Source: Lysobacter_C sp966210725
Lineage (GTDB): Bacteria; Pseudomonadota; Gammaproteobacteria; Xanthomonadales; Xanthomonadaceae
Assembly (NCBI GenBank): GCA_966210725.1
Contig: CBIHLN010000001.1
Coordinates: 16,471-80,470, forward strand
DNA length: 64,000 nt
Direction of reading: 5' to 3'
Below the pieces are notes generated by a model that was not told where the DNA came from, made no database searches, and saw nothing but the letters and a program-made list of their open reading frames with translations. The translations under genes were made by a program, and so were the position numbers. This document shows positions 28,467 to 38,616 of the stretch, one piece after another. Within the stretch, counting starts at the first letter, position 1; each line of letters begins with the position of its first letter.

Positions 28467-29441
28467 TCACGGCGTCCTCTTGGGGCTGCGCGCGGCGCGC
28501 ACTGCATCGGGCTTACCGCGAGCCGGCGCCTTGGCGGCACGCGGTGCGGTTGGCCGCTTGCCGCGGGCCTTCGGGCTCTCGGCGAGGGACGCGCGCAGCA
28601 CGGCGGGGAGATCCCCCAGCGTCTCGACCTGCTGCGCCAGCGCCTCGGCGCGGGCGCGCTGCGTGGCCGCCTCGCGCTCGGCGGCCGCAAGGTCCGTGCG
28701 CGCCGTCTCCAGGGCCTGACGCAGGCCGTCCTCCGTCTGGCGGGCTTGAGTCTGCGCCCGCGCCGACTCGGACCGGAGCTCGCGCACTTGTTGCCTTGCC
28801 GCGTCAATCTCGGCATGGGCGCGGTCCTCGAGCTGGCGCAGGTGCGCGGTGTGTGCGGTCTGGGTCGCGGCCGCGTCCTGCCGGACGGCGTCGAGCTGCG
28901 TGCGCAGCGCGGCGATGTCGGCCTGCGCGGTCGCCAGCGCCTGCTGGGTGCGCTCGGCAAGGGCGTGGGCGTCGTTGAGTTGGCCGGCCTGCAGGTCCGC
29001 CAGGCGCTGCAGGTCGGCCACGCGGGTCTGCGCCTGGTCGCGCTCGGTGCGGGCGGCCTCGGCCTCGGCTTGGGACGCATCCGCGGCGGCCGTGGCCGCG
29101 TCGCAGTCCGCCGCCGCCTCACGCACCGCAGCAATCGCCGCCGCCCGGTCCTGCGCCAGCGCCGCGTCGGCGTGCGCGCGGCCCGCCTCCAGCGCCGCGC
29201 TCCACAGCTGCGCGGCCAGCGCCTGCACCGCCTCGGGCGCGTCGGGCAGCGCCAGTTGTTGGGCCTGCGCCTCCAGCCGCCCACCCAAGGCCTGCCACCA
29301 GCCGTCCAGCAGGCGCGTGACCGTGTTGGGCGAGCCGGTGCCCAGGTGCGCGCGCACGCGCTCGACCGTAGGCCGCTCGCCGGCCGCCAGCAGCGCGTCG
29401 GCCGCCGCGTTGACCTGGTCCTGGGTGATGCCACGTGCCAT
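28467..29441 (-). CDS. KfrA-like DNA-binding coiled-coil protein
   Basis: A 324-residue protein with the KfrA N-terminal DNA-binding domain (GITQDQVNAAADALLAAGERPTVERVRAHLGTGSPNTVTRLLDGWW), then about 190 residues of Ala/Gln/Glu/Arg-rich coiled coil and a Lys/Arg-Pro-rich basic tail. KfrA proteins occur on plasmids such as the IncP group, where they autoregulate and influence partition and stability. Finding one inside a transposon suggests plasmid-derived cargo. Its start is 152 bp downstream of the RTX gene. Confidence 0.85.
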   Translation of the reverse strand: MARGITQDQVNAAADALLAAGERPTVERVRAHLGTGSPNTVTRLLDGWWQALGGRLEAQAQQLALPDAPEAVQALAAQLWSAALEAGRAHADAALAQDRAAAIAAVREAAADCDAATAAADASQAEAEAARTERDQAQTRVADLQRLADLQAGQLNDAHALAERTQQALATAQADIAALRTQLDAVRQDAAATQTAHTAHLRQLEDRAHAEIDAARQQVRELRSESARAQTQARQTEDGLRQALETARTDLAAAEREAATQRARAEALAQQVETLGDLPAVLRASLAESPKARGKRPTAPRAAKAPARGKPDAVRAARSPKRTP

Positions 29442-29516
29442 TGAAGTGCCTCCGATTGCGGTGCCCTGCCCCGTTGCCGTGCTACCCGCGATAAGCCCCG
29501 CTTACCGCCGGTGCGG

Positions 29517-29534
29517 CCGGCCCCCGTGGGCCGG
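29517..29534. terminator. Strong stem-loop between the RTX gene and kfrA
   Basis: CCGGCCC (29517-29523) / GGGCCGG (29528-29534) with a 4-base loop, 60 bp after the RTX stop. There is no T-run, so this is a possible Rho-assisted terminator or mRNA-stabilising hairpin rather than an intrinsic terminator. Confidence 0.45.
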
Positions 29535-29593
29535 TCGCTGCCTTCTATACCCAGTCCCCGGGCCGGTACGCGGCCGACCCGGGGCACCGGCCG

Positions 29594-32500
29594 TTAGGGC
29601 TCGACGGTGGCGTACACCTCGCGCCCGCGCAGGTGCGGACGGTGCGACGCCGCCCACGCGCCGTACCGGCCCATCAGGCCCTCGCCCCAGTCGCCGCCTT
29701 CGTGCGTGGTCACCGCCGGCGGGTAGCCGCACATCGCGTTGATCAGCAGGTCCAGCTCCGGCGACGCCTGACCCGGCGCGGCCCCCGCGCGGGACGCCGG
29801 CAGCGTCGGCGCCGTCATCTCACGGTCCGGCAGGTTCAGCGTGGGCGGCTCCACGAGCGTCACCGGCGTGGGCGCGTCCGGCCCGGCGTCGTCCAGCGTG
29901 ATGGGAGCGGTCGGGGTCGCGCCGTCGGGCGCGGCGAACAGCCCCTCGACGTGGCGGTCGCGCCACCAGTTGGTGGTGTCGCGCAGGGCGTCCACCGGGG
30001 TGCCGCCGCGCAGCAGGTCGTAGAGGTAGTCCAGCTCCCCGGTCGGGCCGGCGACCGACGCCGGCTGGTTGCCGCCGGTGGCCATCGCCCGGGTCGACCC
30101 GTCTGTCACCACGGACGCCGGGGTGTGGCCGCCGGTCGCCATGGACGTTGTCCCGCCGGTCACCGACGCCGGGAGGTCGCCCCCCGTCGCCATCATCATC
30201 GCCGGCGCGCTGCTGGCCGCCATCGGCGCCAGCAGGCCCTCGAACTGCGAGGCCGGGATGCCGTAGCCGCCGTCGCCCGGCTGCACGAACGCGATCGCAT
30301 GCTCGCCGCCCAGGAAGTGGTCGAGCACCCGCACCTGCTCGGCGTCATCGCCGTCGACCCGGACCAGCAGGTCGTCGCCGTCGCGGTGGAAGCTCAGGCG
30401 CTCGCGGGCGATCGACGCGAAGTAGATGTAATCGCTGCCGCCGCCGCGGTTGTCGATGGTGTCGCGGCCCGAGCCGGCCGCGTAGTAGTACGCATCGTTG
30501 CCGCTGCCGCCGACCAGATAGTCATCCCCGTCCTCGCCCACCAGCGTGTCGTCGCCGGCGCCGCCCAGCAGGATGTCGTGGCCCGAGCCGCTGAAGGAGC
30601 CGTTGCCGCCGGACAGGTAGTCCGCCCCATCGCCGCCTTCGAACTTGTCGTCCCCGCCGAACCCGAACAGCGTGTCGTCCCCGCCCAGGCCCCGCAGCAG
30701 GTCACGCCCGTTGCTGCCCAGCAGCTGCTCGCCGGCCGCGGTGCCGTCCACGACGTTCGAATAGTCGCTGTCGTCGCCGGGCACGCCATCGTCCGGATCG
30801 TCGCCGCCGCCGCCGTCGGCCAGGGCGTTGATCGCCGCGGTGTCGAGCAGGCTGCCTCCGTCGGGCTGCACGAAGTCGATCGCGGACTCGCCGCCCAGGA
30901 AGTGGCCGGTGACGCGCACGCTCGTGCTCGGATCGGCGTCCACGGTCACCACCAGGTCGTCGCCGTCGCGACTGAAGGCCAAGCGCGAGGCGTCGATGCC
31001 GCCGTTGAAGAACAGGCCGTCGTAGCCGCCATCGCTGGTATCGATGGTGTCCTGGCCGCCGCCGTAGACGTAGCTGTCGTCGCCCAGGCCGCCGATCAGC
31101 ACGTTGCTGCCGTCCTCACCGGACAGGGTGTCATGGCCGGCCCCGCCCTCGAGCCGGTCATTGCCGGACCCCGAGCCACTGCCGTTGCCGCCGGCCAGGT
31201 AGTCGGCGCCCTCGCCGCCTTCGAGCGTGTCATGACCGCCCATGCCGAACAGCTGGTCGGCGCCGCCCAGGCCCTGGATCAGGTCGGCACCGCTGCCACC
31301 GACGAGCTGCTCGCCGGCGCCGGTGCCTTCTATCACCTGCTCGTACTCGTTCCCGCCGCTGCCCGCGGCGACCAGCTGGTTGATCTCGGTGGTGGTGAGG
31401 TAATAGCCACCGTCGGGCTGCACGTAATCGATCGCCGCGTCGCCGCCGAGGAAGTGGTTCTGCACCCGGACCGCGGGCACCGTGGCGTCGTCCACGCTGA
31501 TCAGCAGGTCGTCGCCGTCGCGGCTGAAGGACAGCCGCTCGCGCGTGATGCCGGTGGTGAAAAACACCCCATCGAAACCGCCGCCGGTGTTGTCGATGAC
31601 ATCCGCCCCGGTGCCGTCGCTCACGACGTACTTGTCGTCCCCGGACCCGCCGATGAGGGTGTCATCGCCCCCACCGCCGACCAGCGTGTCGTGGCCGCCG
31701 GCGCCGTCGATCACATTCGTGGCGGCGTTGCCCGCGATGTAGTTGTCCTGCGCGTTGCCGGTGCCGTCGATCGCAGCGGCGCCCTGCAGGAACAGCGTTT
31801 CAATGTGGTCGGTCAACGTATAGGTTGCGGTGGACTGGACCTTGTCATTGCCTGCGCTGCCCGCTTCGACGACCACGTCGGAGCTCTCATCGACGACGTA
31901 GGTATCGTCTCCGCTTCCGCCCTCAAGGCGGTCGATGCCTTCGCCACCGTCCAGGTAATCGTGGCCGTTCCCGCCCAGCAACAGATCACTGCCCGTGCCG
32001 CCGAACAGGGCATCGTCGCCCCCCAGGCCGTGGAGCTGGTCGTCGCCCTCCCAGCCACCCAACGTGTTGGCGCCGGCATTGCCCGTGACCACGTTGTTCA
32101 GTTCGTTGCCGTTGCCGGTGGCGATCCCGTCGGCAAGGATCAGGTTCTCGACGTTGTCGGAGAGGACTAGGTTGGTTTCGTAGTGGCGCTCGACCGTGTC
32201 GACACCATCGCCCTGGCTCTCGTAGATGCGGTCGCTGCTGGAATCATTGATGAAGGTGTCGTTGCCGGCACCGCCATACATGCTGTCGGCGCCCAGCCCG
32301 CCATCCAGTCGGTTATCCCCGGAATTGCCGACGAGACGGTTGTTCGCGTCGTTGCCGGTACCGTCGAGGTCGGCGGCGCCGGTCAGCTCCAGATTTTCGA
32401 GCGTCGAAGCCAGCACGTAGTCCACGCTCGATCGCACCGTGTCGCTGCCCTCGTCCGCCAGTTCCACGACCAGATCGGCCTGGCTGTCCACCACGTAGGT

Positions 32501-35500
32501 GTCATCACCCGCGCCACCAACCAGCGTATCGGCACCACCGGCGCCATCGAGCACGTTGTCGTTCGAGTTGCCAGTCAGCACGTTGCCGTCGTCCGACCCG
32601 GTGGCGTCCATCGCCCCACTGCCCTCCACGAGCCGGATTTGCTCGAGCCCTGAGGACAAGACGTAGGCGTTTGCGGTTGAGTACACGACATCCAGGCCCT
32701 CACCGGCCTGTTCGACGATCACGTCATCGCTCTCTCCGACGTAGTACAGGTCGTCCCCGCTGCCGCCGATCATCTGGTCAGCCCCGGCGCCGCCGTCCAG
32801 CACATCACTTCCTTCCCCCCCGGCCAGCACATCATTGCCGGCACCGCCTTGCAGGACGTCATCGCCAGCCATGCCGGTCAGCTGGTTGTTGCCGGCGTTG
32901 CCGATCAGCACGTTGGCGGCATCGGTGCCCGTGGCGTCGACATCCGCGACGCCCACCAGTTCCAGTGTTTCCACGTCCTCTGGCAATGCGAAGCTCACGC
33001 TGCTGCGAACGGTGTCTGAGCCAGAGCCGTCCAGTTCACTGACGGCATCACCGGCATCGTCGACCACGTACATGTCATCTCCGTCGCCGCCGGCCATCTG
33101 GTCTGCGCCGGTGCCGCCATCGAGCAGGTCATCGCCCGACCCACCGACAAGGCGATCGTTACCCGCTTCTCCGAACAACAGGTCATCGTCCGCGCCGCCA
33201 TCGAGCACGTCGTCACCCGCACCGGCATTGATTGTGTCGCTGCCTGCCAGACCGGAAATGGCATTGTCCAACGTGTTGCCCCGGATGACGTCGTTCAGTG
33301 CCGTTCCCGCTAGGCTGGCGAGATCGAGCGCCTCCGGATCTAGCCACCTCTGCTGGCCGCCACCCAAGTCCATCGTCAGGCCGTACTTGGCCAGTTGCGT
33401 GACCGGGTCGAAGAAGTCTTCAAGGCGAATGCGGTCGTCAGGCGAATTGGCGAAGTACACCGCCAGAGCATCCCCTTCGCGTCGGAAATAAAGCTCATCC
33501 AGAGGTAGGCCTGACAGGTAGATCGTGTTGTGCCCCTCGTTGTCGCGGATGCTGTCCCTGCCGTCGCCCGCACTGAAATGGTACGCATCGTTGCCCGCGC
33601 CGCCCTCCAGTTGGTCATCCCCCAGCCCGCCGGTCAGGTGGTCGGCACCTGCGTCGCCGTGCAACACATCGACGCCGTCGCCGCCATCCAGTGCGTCGTC
33701 TCCCGCTCCGCCCTCCAAGGTATCCGCGCCGGTGCCACCGCTGAGTACGTCGTCGCCGTCGCCGCCATACACCCTGTCGTCGCCTGCCTGCCCGCTTAGC
33801 GCATCGTTCCCGCCGTGACCGTAAAGGGTGTCTTTGCCATCGCCGCCTGCGAGTGTGTCCCCGCTCTCGTAGCCCTTCAGCACGTCGTCGCCGGCAGTAG
33901 GGGCTTGCACCAACGCTTTTACCGTAGCGAGATCCCACACGACGGACTCCGAATCCGCGAAGCGGATCTCATCGACGCGATAGGCGTTTACGCCGTCCTG
34001 GAGGAAATAGTTTCTGATCGTGACGCTGTCCCCCGTGTTGCTGATGCGCAGCACGAGATCATTACTCTCGCGCCTCGCGCTTACAGCTGAGGCTTCTATT
34101 CCAGGCCCAAACTGGAGCACATCCAGCCGCCCGACGCTGTCGTCGTGGTCGTTGATCGTGTCGTTCCCGTCACCCAGATTGAACAGGTAGGTATCCGAGC
34201 CACTGCCACCGGCCAGCGTGTCGTCGCCGGCCCCTCCGGACAACACGTCGTTCCCATCGCCACCGGACAAAGCGTCGTTGCCCGCATCGCCGCGCAGGGT
34301 ATCCGCCCCCGCGTGTCCAGCTAACGTGTCGTTGCCATCCTCACCGACCAGGAGATCATCACCGGCATAGCCCTTTAGGTCGTCAGCACCGGCCGTGGGT
34401 GCAAGCACCAGTGCCTTGACGGCCTCGACATCCCAGACAGCCGCGGCGTCGGCGAACCGGATTTCATCCAGATGGTGGCCGCCGGCAGCGTCACCGACAA
34501 AATAGTTGGTAACAGTGACGCGATCGTCGGTATTGGCTACCGACAACACCAGGCTGTTGCCCACACGGCGAGCGCTGACGGCAGATGGATCGACGCCGGG
34601 CCCGAACACCAAGGCGTCCACACGGCCGACGCCGGGGTCGTAGTTGTTGATGCTGTCTTGACCGCCGCCCAGCTCGAACACGTAGATGTCGCTGCCCGCA
34701 CCACCGGAGAGCAGGTCGTTGCCGGCACCACCATTCAGTGTGTCGTCGCCGTCATAGCCATACAGGCTGTCAGTGCCGGCGCCGCCCGCGAGCGAGTCAG
34801 CGCTACCGTAGCCTTGAATAACGTCGTCACCCGGTGTGCCCGCGAGCACCATCGCTTCGATCGCCGCCGTGTCCCAGACTGAGGAGGCGCCGTCAGTAAA
34901 CCGCACCTCGTCGAGACGGCCATGACCTGCGCCAACGCCGCCGCTGAAGTAGCCCGTTACGGTCACCTGGTCGTCCGTACCGGAGATCGACAGCACTAGG
35001 TTGTTCCCAGTCCGCCGCGCGGTCACATCGGCGGGATCGATGCCGGCTCCGAACGTCAGGGCGTCAAGGCGTGTGGCGTTGTAATCGACGTTGCTGATCA
35101 CATCTCGGCCACCGCCCAGCTCGAATACATAGAGGTCGTTGCCCGAGCCGCCGTTTAGACTGTCGTTGCCGGCTCCGCCGTTGAGAACGTCGTTGCCACT
35201 TCCTCCGCTCAGCGAGTCGTCGCCGAGCCCACCTGTCAGAGTGTCATTGCCACCGTAACCGGCAATGTCGTCATTACCGGCCAGCCCATCCAGCGTTTCG
35301 TCAACTGCCGACCCGTACAGTCCGTCGTCACCCTCGGTCGCCTGCTGGACCACGGCTGCGAGGATCTGCGCGAGATCCCAAGTGGTTCCGTCCTCAAACC
35401 GGAACTGTTCGATCACACCCTCCCGAAGCGCCCCCTCGGTACCTTCATAGACATTGTTGATGCGAAGTTGCCCATAGGTGCCGCCGCTGGCGACGTGGAC

Positions 35501-38500
35501 GATGATCCCTGAGACGTCACGGGTAAGGGAGATGTCGCCCGGCAGAATGCCGCCCATGAAGTAGATCTGGTCAGCACCCTTGCTGTCGAAGATGCGATCA
35601 TTGCCGTCACCCGGACGGTAAATGTACATGTCGTTCCCAGACTGGCCGTAGAGGACGTCGTCGCCCTTGCCGCCGCTTATGGCCTCTTTACCTCCAGTTC
35701 CAAACAACGTATCGGCTTCGTCCGTGCCATTTAAAGGGCTCAGACCACGCACCCAGGGCTCAATTGCCGGCCGCGCGCCGATCAGCTCCTGATAGGCTGC
35801 ATCAAGTTGCGTGCGCAGTGCAGGCGAATACGCAGACAAGGCAGTAGAAAGTGCAACCAAGTCGAGGATCGCGCCCGTATCACCTGTGTCTTGGGCGCTG
35901 ATCATGTAGGCCTTGAAGGCATCCAGATCGAGCATGGCGCGCGAGTAGCCCGAGGCGAACCCGCCGAGGAAGATTCCCGTATCGGCGTAGCGCGTCTGCG
36001 CTTCCAGCTGAGCCGCGACGTACTGGCGGAACTCGTTGAACTCCGAGGTCAGAAGGTTTCCCGCCTCCGGCCTGGGGTTGGGATCGTTCGGGGTGTAATC
36101 GTTGGTGTACGGACGCGCCGACAGCATCTCCACCACGGCCAGTTCTCGCGCATCGACATTGCTGCCGCGACTGTCCGGTGCAATGTGCTCCACGCCTGCC
36201 CAACGAAAAATGAGCGTGTCGATTGTGGGACCGCCACCAGTCCCGCCCTGTGCTACGTGCTCTTCCACGAGAGCCTTCAACTCAGGATCACGCACCATTG
36301 CCTGGTGGAGATCCATTAGATTGCCAAAGGCCTTCGCATTCGGAAGATCCGCCAGCTCATAGATCGCCAGTGGCGAGGTCGAAACATCATTGATGCGGCG
36401 CGAAGCATCGGTTGTGAACCAAATATCTGAGACTGCAGCATCGGTACCGTTCGCACGTATAGCAGTGCCAATCTGCTTATGGGCCTGCCCGTTTGCGTCG
36501 ACGAACGCCGACTCGTCATAGCCTGTCCTTATGGCAACGACGCCTGCCTGGCTCAGGGTGAGTAGCTCACCCGCTTCGGTCAAGCCATTCTGATTGGAAT
36601 CGCGCCATATCTTCAGCTCTGCAAAAGCCGAATCCTGAGAGTCAACAATACCGTCTTGGTTGCCATCAAGGTCGCTAAGTGCTGCAAAACCGTTGTCTGC
36701 CAATTCACCCGATGCCAATCGAGTGTTGCTGCCGAACAATTCACGTCCCGTATGGATCTTGCCATCACCATCGAGGTCGCGTACCAACAACCCATCGTCA
36801 GCACCCGCCCACGCCGTTGACTCCAGCATGCCGTTGGCATCGTGATCAAAATACCGATCACGACTGTATCCGCTACTCTCCACGCCGTCACCGTCAAGAT
36901 CGATCACGATCGGCGACGCACGACGCTCAGCCTCGTCCATTTCCGGCGGCTCCTCGTCATCAGGCTCGGTCTCCAGTGAGATACCAAGGTCGCCGTTGCT
37001 AAACTCATGGATCTGCAGCCCCCCGTTGATCAGTAGGCTGGTTCCATTCAGCACGTATAGCGTATTGCCATTGCGGTACTCGTTCTCTGGATCACCTTCC
37101 TTTCGTTTTCCTCCAGTCATCAACTGACCATCTAGAAAAACTTGGCCGGTGCCGTCACTATCGATAATAGTGTCCTGGGCATCCGAGCTGTAAGTATCGT
37201 GTCCCGATCCACCGAGCAGAATATCTGCGTTCTCGCCGCCAGCCAGATAATCGCGTCCGTCATCACCCAGCAATGTATCTGCGCCCCCATCACCGAAAAG
37301 CTTATCGTTGTCCGCGCCACCCGTGAGCGTGTCATCCCCGCCCCCGCCGTGAATGGTGTCGTCACCGCCCATGCCGGCAAGAGAGTGGTTGTTTCCGGAG
37401 TTCCCCCTGATTTCGTTGTCTAGCTCATTGCCTGTGCCGTTGATGTCGTCTGAGCCGCTCAGTTCAAGGTTCTCGACATTCTCCAAAAGGGTGTACTCAA
37501 CCGAGGACTTGACCAAATCTTCCCCTTCGCCCACGTACTCGGTGACGACGTCTCCGGCGTCGTCAACTATATATACGTCATCTTCAGTTCCCCCATACAG
37601 CTGGTCGGCCCCACCCTCGCCGTCCAATTCATCGTTACCCGAGCCGCCATAAATGGCGTCGCCCGAGTCCGTGCCTCGAATATTGTCCGACCCGCCGCCA
37701 GCAATAAAGGTGATTCCATTCCCCGTATACGCACTCAGAAGCGGGTGGCTCTCAAGCTTAAACCAGTCCACCAATGAGCCATAAGAGTCCCCGCCGTTTG
37801 TGCCATACACCATCGGCCGGCCCTGATCGTCCAAATGCCGAATCGTCCCATCATCAAAAAGACTGCCAAAGAATGCGGAAGCGTTAGCACCAATCTTGGC
37901 AGCTGCAGCAACGTCGCTCATGGCGACGGGCCAATTGTACGATTCGATATCGTACTCGACCTGATTCATGCTGGTCACTGGGCTGGTGCCTATAAACTCG
38001 AAGTATACGGTTCGTCCTATAGACGATGGATCTGTGATAAATGCACTTGCGGCGTTAGTTATATCGGCCTTGCGGCTGCCTCCAATGTAATCGAAGTTCT
38101 CTCGCTCATTGAGGTTGGTGAAGGGTATTATCTCTATGCCCGATACGCTCTTGACCCCAGAGGACGAGATTTCAAATCTAGCGCCGCCATTCCCACTGGC
38201 GTCGGGATCTTTCAGTTCAAACGCAGTGGTGTTCCATACGAATGCTCGCTCCATGTAATCATCGATTTCATCTTCGTACTGTGCTTGGTCAATTCCAACC
38301 AGCGCATTTACCGAATAGCCTTTACTGCGCAGAAAGTCGGAAAGCTCTTGTTCCGTGTAATTGCCGGGCGCGAGCCCGAGTGCATCAAAGTCAAGTTCGA
38401 AGAACAGTCTAACGACATCAAACATGTGAGCGCCGGCAAACCGTCCAGGCCCTGTGCTCATGTAGTCCGCGAGATCGATAGCCATGCTGGTCGACGCACC

Positions 38501-38602
38501 GGGATCTCTTATGTAACTTCCCGTCGCCAGCTCGGCCGTATCGGGCTTCTGAGCTGTTCCATACAGATAAGTAGTCAGCACTTCATTGAGAATAGAATTC
38601 AT
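29594..38602 (-). CDS. Giant RTX (haemolysin-type calcium-binding) secreted protein, 3,002 aa
   Basis: Dozens of GGxGxDxLxGG nonapeptides form many calcium-binding blocks from about residue 305 onward, several followed by HCBP-related FRFEDGTTWDL-type segments. Residues 1-300 are a non-repeat domain I do not recognise. Residues about 560-700 hold EF-hand-like DLDGDGV, DLDGDGK and DLDGNQDG motifs. The last ~220 residues are not RTX: three MATGGxxPASV repeats and a Pro/Thr-rich tail. No Sec signal is seen; export is expected through the ABC/HlyD pair at 39.2-42.8 kb. Start at 38602 has AAAGGA 8-13 bases upstream. Role (toxin, adhesin or enzyme) cannot be told from the repeats. Confidence 0.9.
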   Translation of the reverse strand: MNSILNEVLTTYLYGTAQKPDTAELATGSYIRDPGASTSMAIDLADYMSTGPGRFAGAHMFDVVRLFFELDFDALGLAPGNYTEQELSDFLRSKGYSVNALVGIDQAQYEDEIDDYMERAFVWNTTAFELKDPDASGNGGARFEISSSGVKSVSGIEIIPFTNLNERENFDYIGGSRKADITNAASAFITDPSSIGRTVYFEFIGTSPVTSMNQVEYDIESYNWPVAMSDVAAAAKIGANASAFFGSLFDDGTIRHLDDQGRPMVYGTNGGDSYGSLVDWFKLESHPLLSAYTGNGITFIAGGGSDNIRGTDSGDAIYGGSGNDELDGEGGADQLYGGTEDDVYIVDDAGDVVTEYVGEGEDLVKSSVEYTLLENVENLELSGSDDINGTGNELDNEIRGNSGNNHSLAGMGGDDTIHGGGGDDTLTGGADNDKLFGDGGADTLLGDDGRDYLAGGENADILLGGSGHDTYSSDAQDTIIDSDGTGQVFLDGQLMTGGKRKEGDPENEYRNGNTLYVLNGTSLLINGGLQIHEFSNGDLGISLETEPDDEEPPEMDEAERRASPIVIDLDGDGVESSGYSRDRYFDHDANGMLESTAWAGADDGLLVRDLDGDGKIHTGRELFGSNTRLASGELADNGFAALSDLDGNQDGIVDSQDSAFAELKIWRDSNQNGLTEAGELLTLSQAGVVAIRTGYDESAFVDANGQAHKQIGTAIRANGTDAAVSDIWFTTDASRRINDVSTSPLAIYELADLPNAKAFGNLMDLHQAMVRDPELKALVEEHVAQGGTGGGPTIDTLIFRWAGVEHIAPDSRGSNVDARELAVVEMLSARPYTNDYTPNDPNPRPEAGNLLTSEFNEFRQYVAAQLEAQTRYADTGIFLGGFASGYSRAMLDLDAFKAYMISAQDTGDTGAILDLVALSTALSAYSPALRTQLDAAYQELIGARPAIEPWVRGLSPLNGTDEADTLFGTGGKEAISGGKGDDVLYGQSGNDMYIYRPGDGNDRIFDSKGADQIYFMGGILPGDISLTRDVSGIIVHVASGGTYGQLRINNVYEGTEGALREGVIEQFRFEDGTTWDLAQILAAVVQQATEGDDGLYGSAVDETLDGLAGNDDIAGYGGNDTLTGGLGDDSLSGGSGNDVLNGGAGNDSLNGGSGNDLYVFELGGGRDVISNVDYNATRLDALTFGAGIDPADVTARRTGNNLVLSISGTDDQVTVTGYFSGGVGAGHGRLDEVRFTDGASSVWDTAAIEAMVLAGTPGDDVIQGYGSADSLAGGAGTDSLYGYDGDDTLNGGAGNDLLSGGAGSDIYVFELGGGQDSINNYDPGVGRVDALVFGPGVDPSAVSARRVGNSLVLSVANTDDRVTVTNYFVGDAAGGHHLDEIRFADAAAVWDVEAVKALVLAPTAGADDLKGYAGDDLLVGEDGNDTLAGHAGADTLRGDAGNDALSGGDGNDVLSGGAGDDTLAGGSGSDTYLFNLGDGNDTINDHDDSVGRLDVLQFGPGIEASAVSARRESNDLVLRISNTGDSVTIRNYFLQDGVNAYRVDEIRFADSESVVWDLATVKALVQAPTAGDDVLKGYESGDTLAGGDGKDTLYGHGGNDALSGQAGDDRVYGGDGDDVLSGGTGADTLEGGAGDDALDGGDGVDVLHGDAGADHLTGGLGDDQLEGGAGNDAYHFSAGDGRDSIRDNEGHNTIYLSGLPLDELYFRREGDALAVYFANSPDDRIRLEDFFDPVTQLAKYGLTMDLGGGQQRWLDPEALDLASLAGTALNDVIRGNTLDNAISGLAGSDTINAGAGDDVLDGGADDDLLFGEAGNDRLVGGSGDDLLDGGTGADQMAGGDGDDMYVVDDAGDAVSELDGSGSDTVRSSVSFALPEDVETLELVGVADVDATGTDAANVLIGNAGNNQLTGMAGDDVLQGGAGNDVLAGGEGSDVLDGGAGADQMIGGSGDDLYYVGESDDVIVEQAGEGLDVVYSTANAYVLSSGLEQIRLVEGSGAMDATGSDDGNVLTGNSNDNVLDGAGGADTLVGGAGDDTYVVDSQADLVVELADEGSDTVRSSVDYVLASTLENLELTGAADLDGTGNDANNRLVGNSGDNRLDGGLGADSMYGGAGNDTFINDSSSDRIYESQGDGVDTVERHYETNLVLSDNVENLILADGIATGNGNELNNVVTGNAGANTLGGWEGDDQLHGLGGDDALFGGTGSDLLLGGNGHDYLDGGEGIDRLEGGSGDDTYVVDESSDVVVEAGSAGNDKVQSTATYTLTDHIETLFLQGAAAIDGTGNAQDNYIAGNAATNVIDGAGGHDTLVGGGGDDTLIGGSGDDKYVVSDGTGADVIDNTGGGFDGVFFTTGITRERLSFSRDGDDLLISVDDATVPAVRVQNHFLGGDAAIDYVQPDGGYYLTTTEINQLVAAGSGGNEYEQVIEGTGAGEQLVGGSGADLIQGLGGADQLFGMGGHDTLEGGEGADYLAGGNGSGSGSGNDRLEGGAGHDTLSGEDGSNVLIGGLGDDSYVYGGGQDTIDTSDGGYDGLFFNGGIDASRLAFSRDGDDLVVTVDADPSTSVRVTGHFLGGESAIDFVQPDGGSLLDTAAINALADGGGGDDPDDGVPGDDSDYSNVVDGTAAGEQLLGSNGRDLLRGLGGDDTLFGFGGDDKFEGGDGADYLSGGNGSFSGSGHDILLGGAGDDTLVGEDGDDYLVGGSGNDAYYYAAGSGRDTIDNRGGGSDYIYFASIARERLSFHRDGDDLLVRVDGDDAEQVRVLDHFLGGEHAIAFVQPGDGGYGIPASQFEGLLAPMAASSAPAMMMATGGDLPASVTGGTTSMATGGHTPASVVTDGSTRAMATGGNQPASVAGPTGELDYLYDLLRGGTPVDALRDTTNWWRDRHVEGLFAAPDGATPTAPITLDDAGPDAPTPVTLVEPPTLNLPDREMTAPTLPASRAGAAPGQASPELDLLINAMCGYPPAVTTHEGGDWGEGLMGRYGAWAASHRPHLRGREVYATVEP

Positions 38603-38616
38603 TTGTCATTCCTTTG

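Noticed and set aside
27158..28719. Plus-strand frames opposite the cargo genes at 27-28.7 kb
   Set aside because: Low-complexity Arg/Ser/Ala translations without starts of good quality; the minus-strand genes fit together as an operon.
28355..29587. 410-codon Arg-rich frame overlapping kfrA
   Set aside because: Out-of-frame shadow; the kfrA frame has a recognisable DNA-binding domain and coiled coil.
29633..32170. Long plus-strand open frame (845 codons) opposite the RTX gene, and other long frames opposite it
   Set aside because: Antisense shadow of a repetitive, GC-rich gene; the translation is low-complexity Val/Ala/Arg without domains.
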